DNA of 64,000 bases from assembly GCF_000146325.1 (NCBI RefSeq), contig NZ_GL397067.1, forward strand, positions 1,634,860-1,698,859. The letters run 5' to 3'. Origin of the DNA: Pediococcus acidilactici DSM 20284 (GTDB lineage: Bacteria > Bacillota > Bacilli > Lactobacillales > Lactobacillaceae). Under the pieces are notes generated by a model. That model had not been told where the DNA came from. It was given only the letters and a program-made list of their open reading frames with translations, and did no database searches. The stretch's first letter is position 1. The number at the start of each line of letters is the position of its first letter. A program made the translations under genes and the position numbers. This document shows, one piece after another, positions 52,383 to 64,000 of this stretch.

Positions 52383-52928
52383 GTGATATTTTTGAACTTT
52401 GTTGCCATTGATTTTGAAACTGCCGCGCCCGCGCGGGCAAGCGCTTGTTCAATCGCGCTGACGGTGGTTCAAAATGATCAAATCACCGACGAACTGTACT
52501 CTTTAATTAACCCGGAAACCAAATTTCATTGGCGAAACGTTCAAGTACACGGAATCCACGAAGCCGACGTTCAGGACGCACCCACCTTTCCGGAGCTATG
52601 GCCGATTTTACAGCCGTTCTTTACTCCCGACCAACTTGTTGTGGCCCACAACGCCAACTTCGACAATAGCGTTTTAAAGAAGACGCTGGAGCGTTACGAA
52701 CTTAACCGGTTGCCTTACCAAACTTTGGATACTTTGCGGACTTCCCGCAGCTTTTTCCCTAATTATCCTAACCACAAGCTCAACACGCTTTGTGACAATT
52801 TAGGAATTGAATTAGAGCACCACCACAACGCCTTAGACGATAGTTTGGCATGTGCGAACATCTTGTTATATGAGAAGAAACAATTCGGTGCGGACGCCAT
52901 CAGTAGCTTTATTCGTAAAGTTAGCTAA
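52383..52928 (+). CDS. DEDDh 3'-5' exonuclease, DnaQ-like
   Basis: A 178-181 residue exonuclease of the Pol III epsilon/RNase T type. ExoI motif is FVAIDFETA (DxE), ExoII is VAHNANFDNSVL, and ExoIII is HHNALDDSLACANIL (HxxxxD). Stand-alone proteins of this size are common in lactobacilli and probably trim DNA or RNA ends. The start is a GTG at 52383 or TTG at 52392, depending on which codon AAGGA serves. It diverges from the oxidoreductase gene. Confidence 0.85.
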   Translation: MIFLNFVAIDFETAAPARASACSIALTVVQNDQITDELYSLINPETKFHWRNVQVHGIHEADVQDAPTFPELWPILQPFFTPDQLVVAHNANFDNSVLKKTLERYELNRLPYQTLDTLRTSRSFFPNYPNHKLNTLCDNLGIELEHHHNALDDSLACANILLYEKKQFGADAISSFIRKVS

Positions 52929-53427
52929 GCTTACGTGCCATTCGTTTTAAACTCTGGCCCTGATCATCCTTGATCGGGGCTTTTTTAGTTGTAAAGCCCA
53001 TCTTTTCGTATAGGTGGATAGCCGGCTCGTTATCCGTCAGGACATCTAGCCAAATGGTCGATAAGGAGCTGTAATTTTTAGCCCAATATAATGCTTCATC
53101 GACTAATAGGGTTCCAATCCCGTTGTGCCAATACTTTTCAAGCACGCCGACTCCCAACTCTGCCTGTCCTTTTTTAGCGTCCGTTTCCACAATCGTTAGC
53201 AAGCCGATTGGAGCATCCCCCAACTTTGCCAACAATAAAAAGTTAGTCGGACTTTGCTGAATTAACGCTAAATTTTGTTGAACCAGCTTGAGCTCCAGCT
53301 GATGGATGGTTGGGTCAAACTCAATTGAATCCGTCTCCGTTTCTAATTGGTCAATTAGCCTCACGATCGCTTGGGCGTCCTCGGGAGTTCCCTCCGTTAG
53401 GTAAACTTCATCTTCCCTATTGGCCAT
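52921..53427 (-). CDS. GNAT family N-acetyltransferase
   Basis: A 168-residue GNAT fold with the acetyl-CoA loop in EKYWHNGIGTLLVDEAL and the late LDVLTDNEPAIHLYEKMGF motif. The acceptor is unknown. The ATG at 53427 lies inside the end of tsaE (GAGGATC serves as SD), so the genes are coupled; its 3' end overlaps the converging exonuclease gene by eight bases. Confidence 0.85.
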   Translation of the reverse strand: MANREDEVYLTEGTPEDAQAIVRLIDQLETETDSIEFDPTIHQLELKLVQQNLALIQQSPTNFLLLAKLGDAPIGLLTIVETDAKKGQAELGVGVLEKYWHNGIGTLLVDEALYWAKNYSSLSTIWLDVLTDNEPAIHLYEKMGFTTKKAPIKDDQGQSLKRMARKLS

Positions 53428-53890
53428 TGATTTGATCCTCAAGGAACTTTTCAAATTGCTGGTACCGTTCGCCGTTGGGTTCGATAGTTAGAAACCGCTG
53501 GGTGTTATCGTGGTTCCGGTCCAACCCAATCTTCAAGTATTCTTCGGGCAGGTATTCCTTAATAAACTGAGCCCACTCAATAACGGTAACCCCATCACTT
53601 TCAAAATATTCTTCTAAACCGATGTCGTCGGCATTCCCATCTTCCAACCGGTACGCGTCAATGTGATAAAGCGGCATCCGCCCGTCATGGTACTCGTGGA
53701 TGATTGTGTAGGTGGGGCTTTTTACGTAGCGTTTAATCCCTAAAGCTTGGGCAATGCCCTTCGTTAAGGTGGTCTTCCCCGCCCCGAGATCTCCGTCTAA
53801 CACAACCACATCGTTAGGATGCAGAAGTTTACCAATCATTTTGCCAAATTCAATGGTCATTTCTTCGTTTCGTAATTGATAAGTTTGCAT
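53417..53890 (-). CDS. tsaE: tRNA threonylcarbamoyladenosine biosynthesis ATPase TsaE
   Basis: A 157-residue P-loop ATPase needed with TsaB and TsaD for t6A modification of tRNA. Walker A LDGDLGAGKTTLTKGIAQ near residue 37, then VKSPTYTIIHEYHDG, LYHIDAYRLED and VTVIEWAQF. Begins directly after the ung stop. Confidence 0.95.
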   Translation of the reverse strand: MQTYQLRNEEMTIEFGKMIGKLLHPNDVVVLDGDLGAGKTTLTKGIAQALGIKRYVKSPTYTIIHEYHDGRMPLYHIDAYRLEDGNADDIGLEEYFESDGVTVIEWAQFIKEYLPEEYLKIGLDRNHDNTQRFLTIEPNGERYQQFEKFLEDQINGQ

Positions 53891-54583
53891 TTATTTTTCC
53901 TCTTCTACGTGTTCTGGTAGTTGCCAATCAATCGGCTTTTCCCCCATTGCTTCCAAAGCTGCGTTAGTTTTGGAAAACGGCTTGGAGCCAAAAAAGCCCC
54001 GGTATGCCGATAACGGACTGGGATGCGCAGATTGAATAATAATGTTTCTGGACTGGTCAATTAACTTAATCTTGTCACGCGCGGCCCGCCCCCACAAAAT
54101 AAAGATCACCGGCTTTTCACGTTCCGACAACCGTTTAATTGCCGTGTCGGTTAGTCGTTCCCAGCCGTGACCTTGATGTGAAAAGGCCTGACCGTTGCGC
54201 ACCGTTAATACGGAGTTAAGCAACAGTACTCCTTGGTCCGCCCATTTCTTCAGGTATCCGTGTTGCACCGGTTTGACTCCTAAATCATCCTGCAATTCCT
54301 TGTAGATATTTTGTAAAGACGGGGGCACCGGCACTCCAGGGCGCACCGAAAAACTTAGTCCGTGCGCTTGGTGAGGGCCGTGATACGGATCCTGCCCTAA
54401 AATAACCACTTTGACCTCCGAAAACGGCGTCCATTCGAACGCTTGGAAAATGTGATACATATCGGGATGGATATTTTGGGTTGCGTACTCCTGCTTTAAA
54501 AACTGGTGGAGATTTGCGTAATAATCCTTTTCAAATTCACTTTCTAAAACCTTCTGCCAATCGTTATGAATAATTGTTTTCAT
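53891..54583 (-). CDS. ung: Uracil-DNA glycosylase
   Basis: A 230-residue family 1 UDG that removes uracil from DNA. The water-activating loop is [14 protein letters not shown] (Asp near residue 63), and the leucine/His loop is [18 protein letters not shown]. Length and motifs are complete. First gene of an ung-tsaE-acetyltransferase unit on the minus strand. Confidence 0.97.
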   Translation of the reverse strand: MKTIIHNDWQKVLESEFEKDYYANLHQFLKQEYATQNIHPDMYHIFQAFEWTPFSEVKVVILGQDPYHGPHQAHGLSFSVRPGVPVPPSLQNIYKELQDDLGVKPVQHGYLKKWADQGVLLLNSVLTVRNGQAFSHQGHGWERLTDTAIKRLSEREKPVIFILWGRAARDKIKLIDQSRNIIIQSAHPSPLSAYRGFFGSKPFSKTNAALEAMGEKPIDWQLPEHVEEEK

Positions 54584-54693
54584 ACCTCAATCTTCCTCGA
54601 ACAATTTGTTACTTCCATTCTAACTGATTTCTGAAAAAAATGGCGGGGTTCATGTTAAAATTAGGATAAATATATGGATTGGATGTGCATAAC

Positions 54694-55563
54694 ATGATTT
54701 CAGTGATTGCTTCAGATATGGACGGAACGTTACTTAACGAAGAAATGCAAATTTCACCAGGTAATGCTGCGGCGATTAAAAAAGCGCAGGACGCCGGAGT
54801 TCATTTCGTCGTGGCAACGGGTCGCGAATATCGTGAAGCGAAACCCCTTTTAGAGACTTACGGGCTTTCCGTACCACTCATCACCCTCAACGGTGCCGCA
54901 ATTTTTGACACCGAAGGCAAAATTCTTGATGAAGTGCCGATTACTAAGCCTAACGCGCAGTTAATCATGCACCAACTCGAGAAACGCGGACTTTACTACG
55001 AAATCACCACCAACCAAGGCGTGGTTTCCAACAGTCGGACCCGGCGGATTGAAACGGTCTCTCACCTTTTAGAGACCGTTAACCCAGATACGCCATTCAA
55101 ACTAGCAGTGGCCATGTCTTCTGCCCGGGTAGAATTAATGAACATCCGGTACGTAGATAATTACCAAGTGCTACTTGACGATCCAAAAATTCAAATTTTG
55201 AAGCTGGTTGCGTTTGGTCAAAACGGCCAAAAGGGATTAAAACCCGTCCGGGAAGCTATTCAACAACAGGTTGACGTAGCAATTTCATCATCGTTTGAAA
55301 ATAACATTGAAATCAACAGTCCCCGTGCGCAAAAGGGACTTGCCGTACAGAATTTTGCGGACCAACTTGGGATTCCGATGTCCCAAGTGATGACGATTGG
55401 TGATAACTTAAACGACGCTTCCATGTTGCGCGTCGCGGGCGTTAGCTATGCCATGGGCAATGCAATTCCCGAGATCAAGCGCCTGGCAAACCACCTCACC
55501 GTAACTAACAACGAGGATGGGGTTGGAAAAGCCATCCTGGAACAGCTTGCCGAAAATCAATAA
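54694..55563 (+). CDS. Cof-type HAD phosphatase
   Basis: A 289-residue HAD-IIB protein. Motif I is ASDMDGTLLNEE, motif II VATGREYREAK, and motif IV TIGDNLNDASMLRVAGVSYAMGNA. Such enzymes dephosphorylate sugar phosphates, FMN or PLP. The ATG at 54694 is preferred; the preceding five codons from a TTG are not conserved. Followed after 22 bases by a LURP-one-type gene, likely in one operon. Confidence 0.88.
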   Translation: MISVIASDMDGTLLNEEMQISPGNAAAIKKAQDAGVHFVVATGREYREAKPLLETYGLSVPLITLNGAAIFDTEGKILDEVPITKPNAQLIMHQLEKRGLYYEITTNQGVVSNSRTRRIETVSHLLETVNPDTPFKLAVAMSSARVELMNIRYVDNYQVLLDDPKIQILKLVAFGQNGQKGLKPVREAIQQQVDVAISSSFENNIEINSPRAQKGLAVQNFADQLGIPMSQVMTIGDNLNDASMLRVAGVSYAMGNAIPEIKRLANHLTVTNNEDGVGKAILEQLAENQ

Positions 55564-55585
55564 TAATTAAAAAGAGGCTAAGCCG

Positions 55586-56155
55586 ATGCAGAGATTCTAT
55601 CTAAAAAGTCAAGGACTAGAAAATAAAGGTGCTACCACGGTTAGCGATGAAAACCATAATTCCAAATACCTTCTAGTTGGCAAATGGGGCATCAAACGTG
55701 ATGCCCTTTCTGTTTACGATATGCAAGGCCAGCTCCGAGCTGAGCTTAAGCAAATCGCGGTAGGACTATTACCCAAGTTTAAATTGTTCTTAAATAACCA
55801 CGAAGTTGGAACAGTGACGACTCCCGTAGGCTTCATTCGCGGGCTCTTGTACGTTCACAACCTTCGCTGGATTATTATTGGAGATACCGTTACCTGCCAC
55901 TTTAAGGTTTTTCATGGCTTAACTAAAATTCTTGAAGTTAACCGCGTTCAAATCAACGGCAGTGCGTATATTGAATTGAACGTTTTCGTAGAATCCAATA
56001 CGCCACTGTTTATTTGCTTAGCGGCGATTCTCGACCGCTGGATTCAAAAGCGCCCCCCACTTCGGGAACCTAAACTAGTTCGAACTTGGAAGATTGAGTC
56101 AGACACGGCTGGCTATAATAATTTTTCGAAGGAGAATTCTAATGCAAATCACTAA
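55586..56155 (+). CDS. LURP-one-related (tubby-like) protein
   Basis: A 189-residue protein with a tubby-like beta barrel pattern: DALSVYDMQGQLRAELKQIA, KFKLFLNNHEVGTVTTP and SAYIELNVF. LOR-family proteins in Firmicutes are of unknown function, perhaps membrane-tethered scaffolds. AGAGGC lies upstream of the ATG. Its 3' end overlaps the start of the following acetyltransferase by 14 bases. Confidence 0.7.
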   Translation: MQRFYLKSQGLENKGATTVSDENHNSKYLLVGKWGIKRDALSVYDMQGQLRAELKQIAVGLLPKFKLFLNNHEVGTVTTPVGFIRGLLYVHNLRWIIIGDTVTCHFKVFHGLTKILEVNRVQINGSAYIELNVFVESNTPLFICLAAILDRWIQKRPPLREPKLVRTWKIESDTAGYNNFSKENSNANH

Positions 56156-56702
56156 GGCCACTACTGAAGACATGCCCCAAGTTGTTGAACTACTCAAAAT
56201 CATTCTCGATGAAATGGAGCTGCCTTTTTATTTGAAAAACGATCCTCAAGAAGTTACTAAACTATTCGTAGCAACTTTCCAAAGTCCCCTATACCAAGAG
56301 GCCGCCGACGTGGTTGTTGCTAAGATGGATAACCAAGTTGCGGGAGTCGCCTTTGGCTATCCAGGCGCTAACGAAGAGAAGTTAAAGGATGAATTTCAAA
56401 ATCATTTTGACCAAGTTGCCCTCGCTCCTCAGCCCATTTACGAAGAAGCTGAAGCTGACGATGACGAGTGGTACCTCGATTCGCTAGTAGTTAACCCTGA
56501 TTTCCAAAATCACGGAATCGGTACTAAGTTGCTTAATGCCCTTCCCGAATACGCAAAAGCTCGTGACTTAAAAATGGTTGGGCTATTGGTTGATGATTTG
56601 AATCCTGACGCAGAACGCCTTTACCGGCGAATTGGTTTCCAACTCGACCACCGGCAAATTGTTTCTGGTCACCACTACCAACACTTAAAAAAAGAAGTTT
56701 AA
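56142..56702 (+). CDS. GNAT family N-acetyltransferase
   Basis: A 186-residue GNAT protein. The acetyl-CoA binding stretch is VVNPDFQNHGIGTKLLNAL and the later motif is NPDAERLYRRIGF. A variable acidic insert, YEEAEADDDEWY, precedes the core. Such proteins acetylate amines or protein N-termini; the target is not predictable. The ATG at 56142 has AAGGAG eight bases upstream. Confidence 0.85.
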   Translation: MQITKATTEDMPQVVELLKIILDEMELPFYLKNDPQEVTKLFVATFQSPLYQEAADVVVAKMDNQVAGVAFGYPGANEEKLKDEFQNHFDQVALAPQPIYEEAEADDDEWYLDSLVVNPDFQNHGIGTKLLNALPEYAKARDLKMVGLLVDDLNPDAERLYRRIGFQLDHRQIVSGHHYQHLKKEV

Positions 56703-56735
56703 CCTTCTCGAATTCTCATTAAAGCATCCGAAACA

Positions 56736-56797
56736 AAAAATAGCTATGGATTATCCCCCCCGATGGAGGGAGTTATCCACAGCTATTTTTTATTATT
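56736..56797. terminator. Bidirectional terminator between acetyltransferase and smpB
   Basis: AAAAAATAGCT.TGGATTATC...GATAA.TCCA.AGCTATTTTTT stem between converging genes. Confidence 0.85.
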
Positions 56798-56821
56798 CAC
56801 TTATCAATAAACGCCGCCCGT

Positions 56822-57289
56822 TTAACGGTTCTTCAACGCGCGTTCAATTTCCCGTTGTTGGTCACGTTTCTTCAAAGTTTCTCGTTTATCGTATTCGTGC
56901 TTTCCTTTAGCAACCCCGATCAGCACCTTCGCAAAACCATGCTTAAGGTAAACTTTTAAAGGCACAATCGTGATTCCTTTATTTTGGCTAGCTTCTTGTA
57001 ACTTTTGAATTTCTTTTTTGTGCAACAAGAGCTTCCGATTTCGCAACGGATCGTGATTAAACTGATTACCTTGCAAGTATTCACTAATTTGCACGTTCAT
57101 CAAAATTGCTTCACCATGGCGAATTTGCACAAACCCGTCTCTGAGGGTGATCCGGCGTTCCCGAACTGATTTGATTTCCGTGCCGGTTAACGCAATTCCC
57201 GCTTCCATCGTGCTTAAAATGGAATAATCATGGCGAGCCTTTTTATTTTGGGCTAAAGCTTGATCCTTTACCTGTGGTTTTTTAGCCAT
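56822..57289 (-). CDS. smpB: SsrA-binding protein SmpB
   Basis: A 155-residue trans-translation factor that binds tmRNA and loads it on stalled ribosomes. The N-terminal [19 protein letters not shown] and [20 protein letters not shown] are typical, and the basic C-terminal tail ([16 protein letters not shown]) is complete. It lies 15 bases downstream of rnr on the minus strand, the conserved secG-rnr-smpB order. Confidence 0.97.
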   Translation of the reverse strand: MAKKPQVKDQALAQNKKARHDYSILSTMEAGIALTGTEIKSVRERRITLRDGFVQIRHGEAILMNVQISEYLQGNQFNHDPLRNRKLLLHKKEIQKLQEASQNKGITIVPLKVYLKHGFAKVLIGVAKGKHEYDKRETLKKRDQQREIERALKNR

Positions 57290-57304
57290 ACGAAACCCTC
57301 CTCT

Positions 57305-59656
57305 TTATTTTTTGTGAGAAGTATTCTTAGAAAAGCGTTTGACGTTTTTATCTTTGTAGAATGGTTTGTTGTTGGAATTATTCGAACGCTGCCCGTTTTG
57401 TCGGCGATTTCGGTTACCATTCCGTTGACCGCCCTTGTTACGGTTAAAGGATTGGCGTGGTGGCAACTTAATTTCGCTAGTTGGCGTCTTTTCCGGATGC
57501 AACAACTCGAAGTCCACTTCAGCCTGGTCCTTTTCTACCCGCATTAACTTCACCGCAACTGGTAAACCAATTTGGAAGGTCCGGTGGGTGTTACGGCCCA
57601 CTAGCGCCATTTGATTTTCCACGTATTCGTAGTAATCGTCCTTCATGGTACTAATATGGATTAAGCCTTCAATGGTGTTTTCCAATTCAACAAAAAGTCC
57701 GAACTTCATTACGGAACTAACCATGGCGTTAAATTGTTCACCAATGTGGTCGCCCATGTATTCAGCCTTCTTCATACTGTCAACATCGCGTTCCGTATCG
57801 ATTGCGCGTCGTTCAAGTTGGGAAGTATGTTCCGCAATTTCCGGAATAATGTCCGCGTACTTTTTTTGAGCGTCTTTTCCAGTACCATCTTCCGCATAAT
57901 GGCGAATCAGCCGGTGAACAAACAAGTCGGGATACCGCCGAATTGGCGAAGTAAAGTGGGTATAGTACTTAGCTGCTAACCCAAAGTGACCTAATGATCT
58001 AGCATCGTACTTCGCTTGGCGCATGCTCCGCAGTAACATAACCGAAATCATGGCTTCTTCGCGAGTTCCCGCAACTTTCTTGAGGACGCTTTGCAACATC
58101 TTTGGTTTAAGATCCTTAGTGCTTCCCTTAACCACGTGGCCAAAGGTTGATAAGAATTCGAAGAAGGTTAACATCCGTTCGCTATCTGGGGTTTCATGAA
58201 CCCGGTATAGGAACGGTACGTGGGCGTCGTAGTAATGCTCTGCCACCGTTTCATTAGCAGCCAACATGAAGGATTCAATCATCCGTTCTGAGGTTCCGCG
58301 TTCCCGCACCTTAATATCAATTGGGTGCCCATTTTCGTCGACAATGATTTGTGCTTCGTTGTCGTCAAATTCAATGGCTCCGCGTTGTTTACGGCGCTTC
58401 AACAGCAGCTTGTGCAACTTGCCCATCATTTCAAACATTGGCACTAAATCTTGGTAACGCTCGATGGTTTTCTTATCGCGTGCTTCCAAGATTTTGTTAA
58501 CGTCGTTATAAGTCATCCGGGCGTTAGACTCAATGACACTTGGGTAGATTTTATGGCTTAACACTTCGCCATCCGGACTGATTTCCATTTCACAAGTCAT
58601 CGCTAGCCGTTCTACGTTAGGGTTTAAGGAACAAATCCCGTTAGAAAGCTTCCGCGGTAACATTGGAATTACCCGGTCCGTCAAATAAACACTGGTACTG
58701 CGCCGGTATGCTTCCTTATCAAGCGGGGAGCCTTCCTTAACGTAGTGGGAAACGTCCGCGATGTTAACTAGCAAGCGGTAGTTACCGTTGTCTAACTTTT
58801 GTAAGCCAACCGCATCGTCAAAGTCTTTTGAATCGTCGCCGTCAATGGTAACCACTACTTCGTTAGTTAAGTCCACGCGACCTTGTTTTTCGGCTTCAGT
58901 AACGTAGTCTGGAATTTGAGCAATTTCTTCTTTAACGTCATCCGGAAATTCAGTTGGTAACTCATGTTGGTAAACAACTTCCAGAATATCTACTCCCGGA
59001 TCGTCGCGGTACCCAATCGTCTTTTCCGCAACCCCTGCAATTAACTTAGGGGCGTTGGGTTTTGGATACTGGGTAACCTGAGCAGTAATCACCGCTCCGT
59101 CTTCAGGGTGAATACCGCCTTCTAGCACGTCAAACTCGTAGTTAGACATCTTTTTATCTTTTAGATTAATGTGCCCGAGCACGTTATGAGCAGGGTCTGG
59201 AGCAAATTCAAACACTCCCACTGCTTGGGTGAGATGCCGTTTGGTAATTTTCTTAACAATTCCTTCCGGACCCCGGTCGTCGCCTTTTTTAGACGGACGC
59301 ACGATTTTTACATCGACTTCGTCCAAATTAAGTGCGTAGGCGGTGTGTTCTTCACTGATATAAATATCAGGAATTTCATCGTCTTCTACCGCTACAAAAC
59401 CAAAGCCGCGATCATTTGCCCGAAAGGTTCCATGAACGAGCAATTGGTTTTGGGGGCGGGCAATTTTAAACTTGTCATCCGCCGTGATTTCTACTTTGTG
59501 GGACCGTTCCAACGAAGTTAATTCTTTGACCAATTCGTTGAATACGGACGCCTTTTCTAAACTAAGACCCTTAAACAATTCTTCCGCGGTGAATTTTTGT
59601 GTAGGCCGTCGCTCCAAATAATTAATAATTGAAGCTTGAAGTTTACTTGATTCCAT
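57305..59656 (-). CDS. rnr: Ribonuclease R
   Basis: A 783-residue 3'-5' exoribonuclease of the RNB family. An N-terminal HTH-like region is followed by cold-shock domains (GTFRANDRGFGFVAVEDD), the RNB catalytic core with DGDDSKDFDDAV, an S1 domain with SSVMKFGLFVELENTIEGL, and a basic Arg/Asn/Lys-rich tail. It degrades structured RNA and cooperates with SmpB/tmRNA in quality control, which fits its neighbour. Confidence 0.96.
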   Translation of the reverse strand: MESSKLQASIINYLERRPTQKFTAEELFKGLSLEKASVFNELVKELTSLERSHKVEITADDKFKIARPQNQLLVHGTFRANDRGFGFVAVEDDEIPDIYISEEHTAYALNLDEVDVKIVRPSKKGDDRGPEGIVKKITKRHLTQAVGVFEFAPDPAHNVLGHINLKDKKMSNYEFDVLEGGIHPEDGAVITAQVTQYPKPNAPKLIAGVAEKTIGYRDDPGVDILEVVYQHELPTEFPDDVKEEIAQIPDYVTEAEKQGRVDLTNEVVVTIDGDDSKDFDDAVGLQKLDNGNYRLLVNIADVSHYVKEGSPLDKEAYRRSTSVYLTDRVIPMLPRKLSNGICSLNPNVERLAMTCEMEISPDGEVLSHKIYPSVIESNARMTYNDVNKILEARDKKTIERYQDLVPMFEMMGKLHKLLLKRRKQRGAIEFDDNEAQIIVDENGHPIDIKVRERGTSERMIESFMLAANETVAEHYYDAHVPFLYRVHETPDSERMLTFFEFLSTFGHVVKGSTKDLKPKMLQSVLKKVAGTREEAMISVMLLRSMRQAKYDARSLGHFGLAAKYYTHFTSPIRRYPDLFVHRLIRHYAEDGTGKDAQKKYADIIPEIAEHTSQLERRAIDTERDVDSMKKAEYMGDHIGEQFNAMVSSVMKFGLFVELENTIEGLIHISTMKDDYYEYVENQMALVGRNTHRTFQIGLPVAVKLMRVEKDQAEVDFELLHPEKTPTSEIKLPPRQSFNRNKGGQRNGNRNRRQNGQRSNNSNNKPFYKDKNVKRFSKNTSHKK

Positions 59657-59688
59657 TACTTACCTCTATAAATTCATAGTATTAAATA

Positions 59689-59729
59689 AAAAAGCTAAAG
59701 ACAAAACCATGCTCGATTTTGTCTTTAGC
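59689..59729 (-). terminator. Terminator after secG
   Basis: GCTAAAGACAAAATCGAGCA then GGTTTTGTCTTTAGC on the minus strand, followed by TTTTTT. Confidence 0.8.
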
Positions 59730-59800
59730 CATTCCTAATCCGTCCCAAAAATGCCTTAGGACTTCGCTAAATGCAATTTTTTTGTTAGATACGATCGCTT

Positions 59801-60037
59801 TTAATGGGCCGATACGTAAACCATTGCAATGGTGATAGCAAAAAACAAGAAAAGCAAGACTGCCGTTACTCTTTGCATGAACGCTTCAAATCCACGTGAC
59901 TTTTGCTTTGAGAATAGGTCACCAGCCCCACCTGTCAATGAAGACATCGCATTATCAGTCTTTGCCGGTTGCATCATAACCGCAATGATTATGACCACTG
60001 ACAGAATCAATAGAATTGTCATCAGAAGTGAGTACAC
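59801..60037 (-). CDS. secG: Preprotein translocase subunit SecG
   Basis: A 78-residue two-helix protein (LLMTILLILSVVIIIAVMMQ and AVLLFLFFAITIAMVYV) with the conserved loop SLTGGAGDLFSKQKSRGFE. It stabilises SecYEG. Single gene between eno and rnr, with its own terminator. Confidence 0.95.
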   Translation of the reverse strand: MYSLLMTILLILSVVIIIAVMMQPAKTDNAMSSLTGGAGDLFSKQKSRGFEAFMQRVTAVLLFLFFAITIAMVYVSAH

Positions 60038-60115
60038 AAGATGACCTCCTTTGTATTCTAAATAAGTTCTAGTATTAATTTAACATACTTACGGGTGAAT
60101 TCCAATTTAAACAAT

Positions 60116-60152
60116 AAAAAAAGGATGGACAAAATGTCCATCCTTCTTTTAG
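60116..60152 (-). terminator. Terminator after eno
   Basis: AAGGATGGACATTTTGTCCA then TCCTT and a run of T on the minus strand; 16 bases after the stop. Confidence 0.9.
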
Positions 60153-60167
60153 ATCACTCGAAATGAA

Positions 60168-61502
<1,335 letters not shown>

Positions 61503-61558
61503 TCACATTTTATAATCTGCTTATGCAGTTACCATTATATTATATTTCTAGAATTAAA

Positions 61559-62359
<801 letters not shown>

Positions 62360-62398
62360 TTAGCAATCTCCGTGGATTTCCGACCCCATTCAAGTTAA

Positions 62399-63601
62399 TT
62401 ATTTGTTAGAAATTGCAGCGATACCTGGAAGTTCTTTACCTTCAAGGTATTCAAGTGATGCGCCACCACCAGTTGAGATGTGTGTCAATTGGTCGCCAAC
62501 GCCTAATTGCTTAACAGCGGCAGTTGAGTCACCACCACCAACGATGGTTGTTGCGTCTGATAGAGTTCCTAAGAACTTACCAACTTCAAGAGTACCCTTA
62601 GCGTAGTTGCTCATTTCGAATACACCCATTGGTCCGTTCCATACAACGGTCTTAGCGTCTTTAAGAACGTCCTTGAATTCAGCAACTGACTTAGGTCCAA
62701 TATCAAGGGCCATGTAACCGTCAGGAATGTCACCTTCAACAACTTTGTGAGGAACATCGTTGTCAAATTTTTCAGCAACAACACTGTCTACAGGAAGAAC
62801 GATCTTGTCGCCACCCTTAGCAAGGATTTCTTTAGCAACGTCAATCTTGTCAGCTTCAACAAGGGAGTTACCAATGCTCATGCCTTTTGCAGCGTAGAAT
62901 GTGTATGTCATACCACCGCCGATGATAACTTTGTCAGCTTTGTCAAGTAAGTGGTCGATAACACCAATCTTGTCAGAAACCTTAGCACCACCTAAGATTG
63001 CAACGAATGGGTGCTTAGGATCGTCAACAGCTTCACCTAAGAACTTGATTTCCTTTTCCATTAAGAAACCAGCAGCAACTTTCTTGCCTTCTGCCTTCAT
63101 TGCTGTAGCAACACCAACGTTTGATGCGTGTGAACGGTGTGCTGTACCAAATGCATCGTTAACGAACATGTCGCCAAGTGATGCCCAGTACTTACCTAAT
63201 TCAGGATCGTTGCCACTTTCCTTCTTGCCGTCAAGGTCTTCGAAACGAGTGTTTTCGAATAACAATACGTCGCCGTCGTTCAAGCCGTTAACTGCGTCTT
63301 CTAATTGTGCACCGCGAGTTACGGGAACAAAAGTAACTGGCTTGCCAAGCAAGTCTGAAAGACGTTGAGCAACTGGACGAAGAGTCAATTCTTTCTTGTC
63401 TTCTTCCTTCTTGATCCGACCTAAGTGAGAGAAGAGGATTGCCTTTCCACCATTTTCAATGATGTATTTGATGGTTGGTAGTGCGGCTACGATACGGTTA
63501 TCGTCACCGATCACACCATTTTTAACTGGCACGTTGAAGTCAACGCGCATCAAAACTTTCTTGCCTTTAACATCTAAATCTGAAACTGTTAATTTAGCCA
63601 A
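62399..63601 (-). CDS. pgk: Phosphoglycerate kinase
   Basis: A 400-residue kinase making ATP and 3-phosphoglycerate. Blocks are [57 protein letters not shown] and [22 protein letters not shown] before the ATG. A strong hairpin lies between gap and pgk, so pgk may depend on partial read-through or have its own promoter. Confidence 0.98.
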   Translation of the reverse strand: MAKLTVSDLDVKGKKVLMRVDFNVPVKNGVIGDDNRIVAALPTIKYIIENGGKAILFSHLGRIKKEEDKKELTLRPVAQRLSDLLGKPVTFVPVTRGAQLEDAVNGLNDGDVLLFENTRFEDLDGKKESGNDPELGKYWASLGDMFVNDAFGTAHRSHASNVGVATAMKAEGKKVAAGFLMEKEIKFLGEAVDDPKHPFVAILGGAKVSDKIGVIDHLLDKADKVIIGGGMTYTFYAAKGMSIGNSLVEADKIDVAKEILAKGGDKIVLPVDSVVAEKFDNDVPHKVVEGDIPDGYMALDIGPKSVAEFKDVLKDAKTVVWNGPMGVFEMSNYAKGTLEVGKFLGTLSDATTIVGGGDSTAAVKQLGVGDQLTHISTGGGASLEYLEGKELPGIAAISNK

Positions 63602-63643
63602 GATAATTCCTCCTTTTAAGTGAGCAATAAATTATTTTTTCTT

Positions 63644-63682
63644 AAAAAAAGAGACGGAGGAAGTGACCTCCCTCCGTCTCCA
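63644..63682 (-). terminator. Hairpin between gap and pgk
   Basis: GAGACGGAGG...CCTCCGTCTC stem with a loop containing GAGGTCACTT, followed on the minus strand by TTTTTTT. It can terminate or attenuate gap transcripts or serve as an RNA-processing/stabilising site. Confidence 0.8.
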
Positions 63683-63729
63683 AGACCGATTAGACGGTTT
63701 GAAATCTACAAATATTTAAGAATTTAATC

Positions 63730-64000
63730 TTAAAGAGTAGCAAATTTCAATAAAGTACGTACCATTTGGCAAGTGAAGCCGTATTCGTTGTCGTACCAAG
63801 CAACAGTCTTAACTAATTGCTTGTCGCCAGCCTTTGTAACTTCTGTTTGTGTTGGGTCGAAGATTGAACCGTAAGTTGTACCAATGATGTCGCTTGATAC
63901 AATTTCGTCTTCGTTCCAACCAAATGATTCGTTGCCTTCTGTATGCTTCTTGATTGCAGCATTAACTTCTTCAGCTGTAACATCCTTGTCAAGAATTGAA
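63730..64000 (-). CDS. gap: Glyceraldehyde-3-phosphate dehydrogenase, C-terminal part
   Basis: The frame is open to the window edge and ends [11 protein letters not shown] at the TAA (63730-63732). It contains [20 protein letters not shown] and [18 protein letters not shown], the standard C-terminal end of GapA. The 5' two-thirds lie outside the window. First visible gene of the glycolytic series read on the minus strand. Confidence 0.96.
   Translation of the reverse strand, partial: SILDKDVTAEEVNAAIKKHTEGNESFGWNEDEIVSSDIIGTTYGSIFDPTQTEVTKAGDKQLVKTVAWYDNEYGFTCQMVRTLLKFATL

Noticed and set aside
57260-57547. Plus-strand hydrophobic frame opposite rnr and smpB
   Set aside because: Antisense to two certain genes; hydrophobicity arises from the reverse reading of basic codons.

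Overview
The window looks like a chromosomal stretch from a member of the Lactobacillaceae (low-to-mid G+C Firmicutes). Supporting signs are AGGAGG-type ribosome binding sites throughout, cdaA-cdaR-glmM and gap-pgk-tpiA-eno gene orders, a T-box in front of asnS, a PadR/phenolic acid decarboxylase pair, a C69 dipeptidase, an oleate hydratase, and debris of IS256- and ISL3-type elements. No species can be fixed from sequence alone.

Region by region. 1-9.2 kb is accessory and eroded: an edge fragment, a GlsB/YeaQ membrane protein, a sugar porter next to a polysaccharide pyruvyl transferase, an MFS gene split by a frameshift in a T7 tract, a fused IS256/ISL3 scar, a metallophosphoesterase, a structured intergenic element and a HAD hydrolase. 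9.3-15.6 kb carries two MDR-family dehydrogenases, an M20 peptidase, a MazG-like protein, a hicAB module, an NTF2-like protein and MarC. 15.8-23.4 kb (minus strand) is a tight array nrdD-nrdG-sufC-sufD-sufS-sufU-sufB, preceded by two NrdR-box-like palindromes 31 bp apart. It places anaerobic ribonucleotide reductase and its Fe-S activase in the same apparent transcript as the SUF Fe-S assembly machinery. 24-28 kb holds an RADH-like SDR and a TPP-riboswitch-controlled ykoEDC thiamine-precursor transporter. 28-34 kb has a rhodanese, pepD, T-box asnS, a glucose-dehydrogenase-like SDR and padR-padC with a double operator.

34.4-40.6 kb (minus strand) is a mannose-family PTS operon with two tandem HutC-type GntR regulators, EIIB, EIIC, EIID, two different SIS-domain enzymes and EIIA. 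This fits uptake and deglycation of Amadori compounds (gfr-like), by inference. 40.8-47 kb contains YjjG, an unrecognised anchored protein behind a promoter bearing two palindromes, oleate hydratase, and glmS whose promoter is bracketed by NagR-like sites. 47-54.6 kb is core cell-wall and c-di-AMP genes (glmM, cdaR, cdaA, murB) plus tsaE and ung. 54.7-64 kb ends with smpB, rnr, secG and the glycolytic genes eno, tpiA, pgk and the 3' part of gap.

A family of at least six roughly 100-bp hairpin elements is scattered between 9 and 42.4 kb, always next to the 3' ends of genes. The elements share flanks and loop but differ in stem sequence while keeping pairing.
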